Shown here: positions 26,540 to 37,892 of the stretch, piece by piece
Numbering within the stretch: position 1 is the first letter of the stretch
Layout of the letters: every line of letters begins with the position of its first letter
Assembly (NCBI GenBank): GCA_003117195.1
Contig: BDSI01000009.1
Coordinates: 1,654,594-1,718,593, forward strand
Length of the DNA: 64,000 bases
Direction of reading: 5' to 3'
DNA from: Eudorina sp. 2006-703-Eu-15
Taxonomy: Eukaryota; Chlorophyta; Chlorophyceae; Chlamydomonadales; Volvocaceae
Program-made: the position numbers and the translations under genes
The notes under the pieces: model-generated
Databases searched by the model: none
What the model was told of the DNA's origin: nothing
Seen by the model: the letters and a program-made list of their open reading frames with translations, nothing else

Positions 26540-29500
26540 TTATGGCGCCGCCGCAGCGCCCGACGAGGCCGCCAACACCCAATCCCACAGCAGCATCTTC
26601 TTGCCCACCCGATACACTGTGGCCAGACGCTGCTGCGGGGTCAGAGCTCCGGAATGCGGAGGACACACCAGCTGCTCCATGGGGCCCCTGCCGCCGCCTA
26701 CACCTAAACCCACACGCCGTCCGGGCTGGGACGCGGGAGACGCAGCAGTGACGGCGGCGCCAGGCGCAGCATCCGGCGGGGGTGCAGCCGGATGGGTACC
26801 CGACGGCGGCATCCCCGCCACTGCCCGCAGCTCCGCCGGCTGGTGAGCCAGCTCTGCCGTGTAGTAGTGCAGCAGTTTTCTCCAGTACTGGCCGCCTGGC
26901 TGCTCCTGCTCCTGCTGCTGGTGCTGCTGGTGCCGCCGTCGCCCCGAGGACACCGATAACCCGGGTCGAAGTGGCGCTTCCAGCTTCTGCTCCGCCTCCG
27001 TCTCCCGACCCGGATCCCCCTGCTGCTGCTGCTGCTGCTGTTGCTGCTGCTGTTGCTGCTGCTGTTGCTGCTCCTGCTCCTGCTGTTGCTGCTGCACATG
27101 CGGCTGTTCTTCGTCGCGTTGCAGCGCCGCCAGGTCGGTCAGCAGCGGCGTCCAGGACCGCAGCAGCTGCATGCAGCGCCGCGACACCACAGCCGCCAGC
27201 AGTGCATCCGACCCCGGTGGTGCGGTGCCGTCACTGCCGGCACACTGTTTACTGCTGCTGCTGCTGCTGCAGCCCCCTTCCAGCCTCGAGCTATCCAAGG
27301 TTGCAGCTGAAAATGCACGTGCAGGTGCGGGTGTGGGTGCGGGTGTGGCCAGGCTGCGGACCGGACCGGACTCACCCTCGGGTGCATCGGCCGTCACCCA
27401 GGGTGCGGCAGTGGGCGCCGCTAGCGGTGGCAGGCGCCGGAACGCCGCTTCAAGGCGGGGACACAGCCGGCCGCCGGCTGCGAGCTGCACGGACCCACGG
27501 GTCGGACCAGCGTGCAGGTGCACGTGTGGGTTTTTGGCAGTGTAGGGTTAGGAAGGAGGTTGCGGCTGTCACCGATGACCCTCAGAGTCCACTGTAACAC
27601 ATCATTATCAATACGCCATGTGGGTCAATACAGATCGGCCGCCAATGGGTGCCGCACCGGGATCACCCGCAAGTGACGCCTCTTATGGACCGGCCCCCCA
27701 GAGCCATGGAGGAAGGCAGCCTCACCAACGACATCCCGGCACGGCACACTGCTTGCAAGCGTGCCGCTTGTACGATACCGTACGGCCCGCCGTACGGCAG
27801 ACTGTCTGTAAAAGCACGGGCAGTTGTGCAGTCTCACCTTGATGGGCGCATCGAGCTCGGCTGCACTGCAGTCTCCGGCCGCAGTCTCGTCTGACGCGGC
27901 TGCGGCTGCCGCGGCCGCGGCCACGTACTGAGCTTCCAGCGCACTGTCCCCCGTGTCCGTCGGACCCGCGGACGCCGCGCATTCGCCAGTAACCTGACAG
28001 GAAGGGTCCAGACGAGTGAGTTTGCTTTGTTTTGTTCTCCGGACAGGCGAGAGCGCGAGAGCGCAGATAAACACAGGTAGCTGACCGGCGCTCGGCTGCC
28101 GCCGCCGCGCCTCCCCGAGAGGCCAGGCACCCTGCCTACCCCGCCCAGGAGTTCATACCGGGCAGCAGTTAGCCCCTGCGGATCGGCCCTCCATGTTCTC
28201 AACTGGATGGGCGGGTTCTCGATCCGGTAATGTTTAGTATCATAACCGTTTCGAGGTGGACCTGCGTCCCGATCCGGTAATTTTGTTGACTGAGCGCGCT
28301 TCGACACGACTAGCTCCCGACACGACCCAACCTCCTGAACACTCCCGCACATACGTTTGTGTTTGTTACTAATATGTATATACACACCTCCGCGCGGTGC
28401 CACGCCAACGCGTCCGCCATGCTGTCGTACAGTTGTACATCATCGTACACGCATCCGCGCGGGACGAACCCGTAGTGCAGCGCGAAGTAATCGCTGGTGG
28501 CGACCGAGTCGTAGTCCAGCAGCAGCTCCTGCCCGGGGGCCAGCTCCGTGCACGCCACCACCGCGATCCGCCAACCGCAATTGCCGCCGCCGCCTCTCCC
28601 CCCGCCGGCGCCGCCGCCGTCGTCGGGGGTTCTGCTGCTATCGTTGCTGCTACTGCTGCTAGTGGTGCTAGTGGTGCTGCTGCTGTACTGACTGACGGGT
28701 CGTCCAGCCGGGCCCTGCTCCTGCTCCGCCTGGGCCCTACTGCCGGCGCCGCCTCTTGCCACAGCCGAGGCGGCGTCTTCGCTGGCACCCTCGCAGCGGG
28801 ACGGTGGCCGCAGCTCCCACCTGCGACATGTCGTCCAGGGTGTGTCTAGAAAAAGAACCCGCCCGACCCAAACCAGTTGCCAAATAAGTTGAATGAATGA
28901 ACGTTACAGCGGACCCCGAAAAGGGATGAACGGTGTGTTGGCGCACAGGGGTGCTCTACAATGCATGTTCCCGCAGCAGCGCCGACCCCGCCCCCTTTCA
29001 AGAGATGTCTTGATACCTACCGGCTTGCCAGCCGTACGGTAGGATATGGTGCACTGCAGTACGTTGATAACAAGCCCATCGCGAAACTGGCGGGTGGCAA
29101 CGACACTAACGCAATTACGATCATTACACACCCCTGGGAGTGGAGCGGCAGTGAGGCCACACCTGACATTGGCATCTGAGATCAAAGGGCCCTCAGGCTC
29201 CTGGTCTCCGCCAATGTCCGTACAGCTGCTCGTACGACGCCGTAGACCCCCGTGATTTATCATGTCCAGCAGCGGTACCAACATCCGCAGCTGACCCCCC
29301 GCCACGGTCGACGCAATGCCGGCGGGCACCTGGCCGCCTTTGCCGGCCGCGGTGGCGCTGCCGCTGGTGCTGCTACTGCTGCTATTGCTGCTGCTGCCGC
29401 CGCTAATCCTATTACTGCTTAAAGAGCACGGCCCCTCATCAGCACTGCCTCTGCCACTGTCATTACCAATGCTATTGCGGCCGGGAGCCGTATCAGGGCC

Positions 29501-31713
29501 GCTGCTGCCGCTGCTGCCGCCGCCGCTGCTGCCGCTACTGCTGCCGCCGCTGCTGCCGCTACTGCTGCCGCCGCTGCACGGGTCCTTCATCTGTCCCTCG
29601 CTGTAACCTCCCGGCGCGGTGCTGCCATCATCCGCCGCCTGCCAGTCCGCACCCACCATAATCTGAAAGAGCGCCGTCAGGGACATCGCAGAGCTGCCGG
29701 CCGCAGAGACGCTACCTGCTGTCGTCGGCGCGGGGGTGGCGCCGACGGTCCCCCGGCCAGAGCAGATCCCCGGGACGGCGCGGCGGGCGGCGGGGCCGTG
29801 TGCCGATGCTGATGCCGATGCTGATACCGATGCTGATGCCGCGGTGACATCATCGGCCGTCATCGGCGCGGGGCCACCTGCCGCCAGGCGATCCCTGCTG
29901 GTCCCCGGGTGCTCTGGGGGCGATGAGGTGCGTCCCGCCAGCAGCGCGAGCAGCAGCATGCTGGCCGCCAGGCTGCGGGAGCCGACGATCTGCGGCGGAG
30001 AGCGGGCGGGCGGGCAGGGGCAACCCCGTGGGGGCCGGCGGCGGGGCTCGGCAGGAGGCCCCGCACGGGGGCATGGAGGCAGTGCAGCGGAGGGGATAGT
30101 GAGCCAGCGCGGCCCTACCGGGGGGCATGGTGTGTGAGCGTGGACGGAGGACAGGACCGAGGGTATTCACCCTCGTCAACGCGTGATAGGTATGCCTGGG
30201 GTTGTCCTTGTCGCAACGCCTGGACTCCGTGGGGTCGTGATGCCGAAGCAGCAGTACTACAACTATGCGCACCGCCAGCGCCCAGGCGAACTGCTCCAGG
30301 GAAGCTCCCGCCAGCCCGCCGGGGCCGCCGCAAAGCTCATAGTAGTGCGCCGTCAGGGACCTGTACGACACCAGCGCGCGCTCCAGGGGCGGGTACTGAA
30401 GCCACGCGATGTCCGACGGGTCGGTGTACGACACCAGCATGGCGGGTGGGTGCGGCGGGAGGGTGCGGAGGTAGGCGCCCCACCCCGGCGCGGCGTCGTC
30501 CACGGCGGCGGCGGCGGCGGCGGGGTGGGCTGCCTGCTGGGGCTGTGCGCTGACGTGGCTGCGAGGTGTCTCCGCTTCCGCCGTCGGCACCGCCGCCACC
30601 GTGGCCGCCACCGTGGCCGCCACCGTGGCCGCCACCGTGGCCGCCACCGGAGGCGGCTGCTGCTGCGGTGGCGGATCGCGGGTCAGGCTTTTGGTGTCCC
30701 CCCCAGGGATGGGAAGTCCCGCCTCTCGGAAGAGCTGCAGCAATTGGATCGCCAGTCGGACTGCGCCGGGATGCTCCTGGGCGGGGCACGAGCATTCACG
30801 CATGCGCGTAATCCGGAAGGTGCAACGTACCGTTTGTCCAACGACTGTTGACGGTAAAACGGAGAAACGGGGCAGACAGCTGCGAGCTACAGGCACATGT
30901 CAGGCACACACGTGCTTGGACTGGCGCCAGGCACAGCACTTCCAGGCAAAAAGAATGTACCGGGTGGTCAGGTGGGGTATGGCGGGTTTAGGGTTCGGGC
31001 CAGGCTGGGGACCTGGGGTCACTGTCATCAGGAGAGAAGAATGCATACATCGACACACGCAGACGCAGACGCACCGACACTGGACCCTCACGACAAGGCC
31101 CAAACTCAAAGGGTTTCATTCAAATAGAAATTTAAATAATCTCTCTTCGCTTCTTTGCGTACCAGCCGAGTTGTGTTTTCGTCGTCGTCGTCCGGCCAGT
31201 CGCATATGGCGCACTCCAGTGGCAAGGAAAAAATGCACTCCTCCTTGTAAAGGAACTGTAATATTAAATTCGAATAGGTGCAGCAGCGCGGATAGTTTTC
31301 AAGCTGTTCGACCGGAACCACCAGTCGAAAGACTATTTTTACCAGGTTGACTTGCCTTTGCGGCCACCAGGCCCCGCTCTCCCGGTGCTTGCTCAACACA
31401 TCTGACATTTTGGGTTCCAACCGCGCCTGCAGCAAAATGAGGTTTGGTCGAGCGCGGCAGCACCTTGAACAGGGCAACGCCTGTCGGTCATCGCACCGCG
31501 CAAGTCCAGCCAGCGGATCAGGTCGCTCGGGTCCCGGCAATCAGACGCCGCTCCGCTGCTCGCGGCTTGCAGGAGGCCTCGTCGCGGCCCAAGCCCCCGC
31601 CGCCGCAGCACGGTGTGCGCCAGACAAGATGGTCGGCTTGCCAGGTTGCCTGCGGCGGCTGGGATCGCGATGCAGTCCGTGTGCAGCCCGCGGGGCGCCA
31701 CGCGCCGATACAT
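26540..31713 (-). CDS. Organelle-targeted SET-domain protein-lysine methyltransferase (Rubisco LSMT-like)
   Basis: Eight exons close in phase to 1,092 residues: 31713-31464, 31426-31356, 31255-31163, 30776-30273, 29989-29163, 28820-28388, 27993-27838, 27484-26540. The ATG at 31713 opens an Arg/Ala-rich, acid-poor leader (MYRRVAPRGLHTDC), typical of an organelle transit peptide. The SET domain is split by insertions: DLIRWLDLRGAM, GERGLVAAK|FLYKEECIFSLP, WALA|IVGSRSL, LVPLLDMINHGG with the conserved Asn-His, DANVR|WEL, and LLLDYDS with YFALHYGF. The last exons match the LSMT substrate-binding region (LAAGGRLCPRLEAAFRRL, LTPQQRLATVYRVGKKML). Insertions include VAAT repeats, a Ser/Gly-rich block of over 100 residues and a polyGln tract. 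The intron after GLVAAK has a GC donor. The substrate is unknown; plant relatives act on Rubisco and aldolase. Confidence 0.87.
27018..27095. repeat. CAG/CTG repeat coding polyGln in the SET protein
   Basis: A run of CTG/TTG triplets on the plus strand encodes about 17 consecutive Gln, plus flanking Gln/Glu, in the last exon of the minus-strand SET gene. Confidence 0.85.
27564..27599 (+). repeat. Copy of the GGGTCC-CTGTAAC dispersed element
   Basis: Plus-orientation copy (GGCTGTCACCGATGACCC, then GTCCACTGTAAC) in the SET intron between 27838 and 27484. It is inverted relative to the copy at 26338, so the pair brackets the last SET exon. Confidence 0.7.
28887..28920 (-). repeat. Dispersed element end with (ATTC)n tail, minus orientation, in a SET intron
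   Basis: Read on the minus strand it is GGGGTCCGCTGTAAC followed by GTTCATTCATTCA. The layout of a TGTAA signal and then a short tandem tail looks like the 3' end of a retroposed transcript. A near-identical copy is at 63454. Confidence 0.65.
30599..30650. repeat. 12-bp coding repeat (VAAT) in the SET gene
   Basis: Four head-to-tail copies of GTGGCCGCCACC encode tandem VAAT units in exon 4 of the SET protein. The length keeps the frame. Confidence 0.85.
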
Positions 31714-33278
31714 CCTGCGATTGCACTACGGTTCCCTGATACAGTACGCCATGGCACGGGACTGTGAGCAGCTATTTTGAGAGCGTGACCGGATTGTACC
31801 TAATCGACCAGCTTTGTCGCTGATACAACAAACAAGTAGGAATACATGACGGCAGCTGTACGAGTGTACGGATATGCAGTAATGCCGTATTACCGTTCCT
31901 CGAGTTGTACTGCATCCACGTTGCAAGTCGAAGCTTCCGCCCTACGCCTCCTGAGTGCTTATCCGGGCATGTTCAGACCGTTCTGCCGAATCGCCAGCCG
32001 AGTGCTCGCTCCGGTTAAAGGAAGATCACGTCGTACAGAAACATCGTACAGCTGGCTGCGCAGGTTACGTCCGCGCTGATCATTGCCAAGCGATGAAACC
32101 TTGTTTGCACGTTCGGTGCTTTTGCATGAGCGGCCACGTAATTCAAGGCTGCTAAAAAGACCCGTCATGAGCTACCGTAAGCTCCGGGGTGCGGCGGTAA
32201 TTTTTGAAAACCAGGAAAAAGGATTACGGGGTCTCTTGGCTCTCGAACATGTCCCTGAGCCAGTGGTTGCCGGCATGGATTCGGGGAAAGCAGGGGACCT
32301 GCTCCTGGCAGTACCGGCCCCGGCTCAGCCTTTGGAAAGTATTCGAGGCACGCCAGGTTGCCACGCGCTTAGTGCGCTCCCTTCTCCTCTTTTGCCCGGT
32401 CGTGTGGCCCGACCACACCTTGGGCTGTCAGCCTGTCACAGGTGCGCCCTGGATCAGCGAACCCCGACTACAAACCACCACGCTCCGGTTCAAAAACACC
32501 GTGACGCACACATCCTCGAAAATGTCCATACGGAGCATCTCCAGCGCGCTGCCATACCGTACATGCTCCTTGCATGTCAGCACCAAGGCACGCTGCCGTT
32601 CACACCTAGAGACACACACGAACACACAGGTGGGTTGCCTACTGCTAAATACAAAGCACAAAACACACACGCGGTCTCTTCTTTAAACACACGCGGGCAC
32701 ACATAGGCCCGAACGTCCTTCAAACGTGCTTAGCGACGCCCGGATGCGTGGTGCTGTAATCAGGAAGCGAGGACGAGCAATCGCCGCAACTGGTGCGCCT
32801 GGGCTGGAGCCCGCGGGCGGGCATCACGGGGGCCATGCAGCACCACCACCAACCTAGAGGACAGCCAACTGGTGTGAAATGAAACAACACACCGTACCCC
32901 GCGCCGCGATGTGGCGGCGCCGTGATGCGAACCAGACGTTCGTTGTATGATGGCCTTATTGACCCGCTCCGCTAGCCCTGGGGACATGCGGCGGGCGGGG
33001 CCCGAAGGGCCACCGCCTCGACTCGCGGACATTGACTGGACGTCAGTCATGGCCTATCGCCTGGTTGTCTGGATGGCAAGCGCACCGAACAAAAACGGCA
33101 TCATCGCCAGGCCAGGCAATGAAGCGAGGTCTGACAACGTCCAAAGTTGACAACCGGTAGAAAGGCGCTGCTGCTGCCCTCAAAGCCTGCCACGCCACGT
33201 TGGCGCGTACAGAGGTTTGCGCGAATGAGGGCGCCCACCAGAGGTCAAACCGTGCAACGCATCGTCGCCCGGAATCTT

Positions 33279-33533
33279 AAAACCCTAAACCCCAACACCC
33301 CGCCCCTGGATCCTTCCCCAAACATAGCCTAAGAACACACTCGCTGTGAGCCTCCGAGCATGATGCTTCGCCGAGCGCTCGTCATTCACCCGAGTCACAA
33401 CACAAAACACCGCCTACAACAAAAGCAAACGTCGTAGCTATTACGTCTTGCGGTACTCACTATTATATTCCTAAACCCTAAACCGCTTTGTGCCCGCGCA
33501 CGCGCGCCTCCAACCGGTTGTCAGGGTTTAGGG
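33279..33533. repeat. Interstitial plant-type telomere heptamers
   Basis: CCCTAAA-type units appear at 33279-33293 and 33470-33485, and the opposite orientation AGGGTTTAGGG at 33523-33533. TTTAGGG is the telomere repeat of Volvox and many plants. Only one to two units occur per site. Confidence 0.55.
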
Positions 33534-36137
33534 CCAAACCCAGTCAGCGCCCACTCCATCCGCGCGCGCCGCAATGGCACGCCGCGAATGATATCGATCT
33601 CCTCGCAGCTCGACGGGCCATCTGCCGGTCCGTTAATGAACTGGAGGGCTGGCGCCGCACGAAGGCTCGAGACAGGGCCACCGTAGCGAAGGCGCCGTCC
33701 TCGCACCCCTCGCACGAACGTTCCCGGTGTTCTCGGGCCTCGCGCCACGAAAGCGATGAGACTCTGTGGAGTGTAATGAAGATAATATAACATCCGAGGT
33801 ATATGAGATATGAGATATGGGTCCCAGGATATAGGTAGGTCCCCGGGTCCCAGCCGCTAGCGGTTGTGCAAATGCAAAAAGATGAATCGTGACGTTGCGG
33901 GGCTCACCCCCCTGACCACACCGGCACAGGACCGGACAGCGTGCAGACCGAGGGGCATCTAGGGATGTGAGCAACACACACGCGCCATCGCAGGTATTCC
34001 AACCGCATATCGCGATACTTGGCCACCGAGTGCATGCACACAGGCACACGGGCGGGTTTCTCGCTACACTCATACATGTAAGAGCCATACACATGCATAT
34101 GCCGACAACTGATTTGGGTCGGGCGAGAAACACACGGACACACACACATATACACATATTCACATATCTTCCCTTGCATGCCACGCACCCAAACTGCTAT
34201 ATCCACCGGCAAGACGACTGGGCCTACGTCCGCACCTCCACCAGTCGGTCCTCCTGAGAGAGAAACACCCGCAGCTCAGTCAGCCATCCCCGACCCCTAC
34301 TTTCCCCCAGATTTCCAGGCCCGGTGCCAGGGACATTCGCGTCCTCACCCACAGACACGACCTCAACAAACACCACTCCCGAACCAGCATCATCGCTCCC
34401 CAAACCTCACCCCAACACAACAAGCGCCAGGCTCGGACCGATATGCAACGAATCGCACACCACTCTCAACCAGCATTTTTACAACCTCGCCCCTACACGT
34501 GACACCACTATGGGCTGCTTATAGGTGGGCTTCTCATTATTTAACACACCACCCTCAACCAGCACCGCATTCCAGCCAACAATGCGCAGTAATTTTTGTG
34601 CTGCCTGTGGGCCATTGGTATGACTAATCCCGCGATGGTCCGCAGCAGACAGACACCGCCTACGAGCCTAGAGCCGGACATGAGGGAGGGAGGGAGGGAG
34701 GGGGTGACTTTTCTCGCGGTTTCGCTGTCGTGATCAACAGGAGGGCGAGACACAACCCAGTGCTGCATGTGTTGGCTTCGCGTGCAGCTGGCCAAGGCAC
34801 GCGCCAACCGGTCCCGCCTTCCCCGTACATGCCCACATCGCCGCGTGTGTGGGTTTGGGATCTTGGGTTGTCCCATCCTGAACGTTCCACTGGCAGCTCC
34901 CCTCTTTGGGCATGTTGGAGGGGGGGTCCAGCAACCCCATTGCCGTACCAGACCATGCCTCGCCGCTTGCCCTACCCCGCCCCGGTGGTGCCCGTGCGGG
35001 GCCGGCCCCAGGCCCCCCTCGATGGCCCAACGAAGGCCCTCACGACGACACCTCTTATCTCTGGACGTGCTCTTTGTTCCTCGCCGGGCAAGTAGCGGCG
35101 GTATGCCCGCTCAAGTTCGCTCGACGGCAGGGGCCGCCCATCCTCAAGGCGGGGCAGGACGCCAAAGGTCCGTCCGTCGGGGCCCTGGCCACTGCAGCGC
35201 AGCAGCTCAATAAAACCTCATACTTTCCGCTGTACGTGTTTCGTACAAATTCTTTCTGCTTTGCACATCCATACCTCCTCCTACCCCTGCTCCAACCTCT
35301 GCTCCTCCTCCTCCTCCTCGCCCTCCACCACCACCACCATCAATTTTCTTGCTCATCACATGGCATTACGCGGATGGGTGGACGGACGACTTCGTCTGCG
35401 CACGGGCGTCCGCGGGTGTGAATGACGACGGGGACCGCCGCCTCGTCATGGCATCCGTGCTTCTTGGAAACTGTTGCCAGCAACCCCGCCAATGGCATCA
35501 GTGCTTGCACATGCGGGGCCCTGGCTGTGCGTGCGCGCCACAGGCACATGTTTGCCGTAACATCACCCCGTACATCCTGTACACATTCGAAGCACGCCCG
35601 TCGCGCAACACCGTACCGTACAAGGTGTTTCTTGGGATGTCAGCTCGGTCGCCGTGGGGCAAAGCTGCCTCCGCGTGCCGGCCCGCCGCTTCCCTTCATC
35701 CCTTGCCACACTCTCCCGTTCGCCACACCACGGGCCAAGGCGAAGGGTGACGTCAGCCATATGACGCACCGTACGACATTCAGTACAACACACCTTCCCG
35801 TGCGACCACTCCTGTCGCACAGGTGGCATGCCACCCTCGCGGTTCCCCATCCGCCTGTGCCGAACCCTCACCCACCTTTCGCCGCCCCGCGCGGAAGCAC
35901 AAGCACGCCCTCACAACACCCAGCGCCAACCTGACTCGATACGGTGAAGCCGGTGACAGCAAACATCTCGGTCCCATGCGGCCAGCCGGGAGGTGGAGGG
36001 CTGTGAGGGCTGCACAGCGCCTACGCGGAGGTCCCGTATGCTGCTCCGACCCCCACCCGACCCCCTCCCGGCCGCTGAGCTGCTGCCCCCTTCAACAGCC
36101 CGCCTCACCAGCATGGAAAGCCTCGGCTGGCGCCGTT

Positions 36138-36172
36138 GGCTGTCACCGATGACCCGCGGGGTCCGCTGTAAC
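36138..36172 (+). repeat. Copy of the GGGTCC-CTGTAAC dispersed element
   Basis: Contains GGCTGTCACCGATGACCC and GTCCGCTGTAAC in the same order as at 27564. It lies in gene-free sequence. Confidence 0.7.
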
Positions 36173-37892
36173 ATCCTTAATGATGGAAAGCAGCCGCCAG
36201 CAGACCCCGTCACGACCGACAGGTCGAACCGCCCTGCAGGACCCCTCCCCCGGCCTTTGGGCGTGGCGATGTGGACGCCCGGCCTTCCATCGACCATTCC
36301 CACCCACCTCCCGTCCTCCAGGACGTTTCCTATGACGCGAATCCAAGACGTACCGCAAAGAGAGGTGCTGCCTTGATTGAATTCAGGTTCATGACCTCCC
36401 TGCGAAGAAAGGTTAATGTGAAAAAATGCAAGCCCAGGACGGGGGGTAAAGGCAGGGAAGGCACCAGAGCCCTCCGCCGATGTCGTACGCCTTGCCCCCG
36501 CAGGCCACCCAGCAGCCGCCACGTGACTCATGCCGTACATCCAGACCGGCAGTCACACGTCCGTTCGCCGGACCATCGAGACCGCGAGATGCGGCCACCC
36601 CGGGGGCACCGGCCCTTCCAATTGTCATGAACTGTTTTTTTGCTGTAAACACCGTCCCGTACAGCCATGAAATGTACCAACCCCGTGCAGTACCGCTCTG
36701 TGCATGCAAATCTCATGCGTGAACGAAAACGACACCACGCTGCACGGCCCTTCCCCCCCAGTGCAGGGTTCCCCCCACAGACCGATACATCAGTCTGTCA
36801 GCCTGTCCATCTGTCTATCTATCTGCCTGCGGCCCAATGCGCCTGCGGGCGGCCCCCAACCCCCGCGGACCGGCTCCAGGATCCGGGATCCCCGTCTGCG
36901 CTCCGCGGATACATACACACACACGTCAGCCACCCGGGGGCCCTAGATACCTGCCGGGTGTGGGTATGTGGGTTTGAGTAGGTCTGTGTGAATGTGATGT
37001 GCCATACCGGGAAACTTGCCCGTGATTTGACGTGTGTGTTTAGAAGTGCAACCCGCCCAACTGCAAGCAATCCGCAGTCCGGCCAACGACCCAACGCCTG
37101 CCATGGAGGAGACCGCGATATCGCAGACATCACACGGCGGAGGACGCCGCATCTGCCGCTCACAGGCAGTTGGGCTCGGCCCCGCCCGACGGCCCTCGCC
37201 CCGCAGAGGCGTCGCATCTCTCTGTAGATACCCCTCCAGTGAGGCCGGGGCCGGGGCCCGCTCTCCCCCCGCCCCGCCCGACCAATGAATCGATCCGGCA
37301 ACATGCCATAAATGTTGAAGAACCACGGACGCGCCCCAATCTTCCCGTTCCGGACTTATTTTTCGATGTGTTGACCCCAAAACCCCCCCGACGACAGCTG
37401 GCAACACATGTGGATGGATATACAGAAAGGCAAATAGAAAGGCAGACAGACAGACGGACGGACGGATCCCCGGAGTGCCCCGGGCACGACGCGTGGCCTG
37501 GGCGCAACCCTCCGGTCTGCGGGTGTCTTCGCCGTGCCTGTGAAACGCACACACACACACACACGCCCACATGGGCCCAATGTGACGGTAAGCCACAAGA
37601 TGGTCGTACACCACACAGCACAGCACACACAGCACAGGGTCTCTTCTCTAAACACACAGCACAGCACACAGCACACGCGCGACCATCGCGCAAATCAGAT
37701 GGATGGCCACAGCCGTGTCGTTGGTGTGAAGGAAACAGGGGATCCAACCTGGGGATTAACGGCACGGCACTGCGACCGACAGCAGGGGCGCACCGGCGTT
37801 CTCTCTCTCTTCTCCCCCTCTCTCGGTGTGTGTTCATCGAAGAAAGCCGCCCCCGTCGCAAGCCACAGGAGTTACCAATCCGTGTGCCGTGC

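Larger units (their letters stand above)
31714..37892. other. About 6.2 kb with no supported gene
   Basis: Frames of 100-200 codons occur on both strands but overlap one another, lack splice-linked partners and resemble no family I know. The interval holds telomere-like heptamers (33.28-33.53 kb), one dispersed-element copy (36138), microsatellites, and one copy of the TGCCGTACAT decamer (36531). The left end must include the SET promoter and the right end the pseudokinase 3' UTR. Confidence 0.5.

Noticed and set aside
26338..27599. DNA transposon with terminal inverted repeats enclosing the last SET exon
   Set aside because: The inverted pair is explained by two independent copies of a dispersed element found elsewhere in both orientations; the SET frame runs through without interruption.
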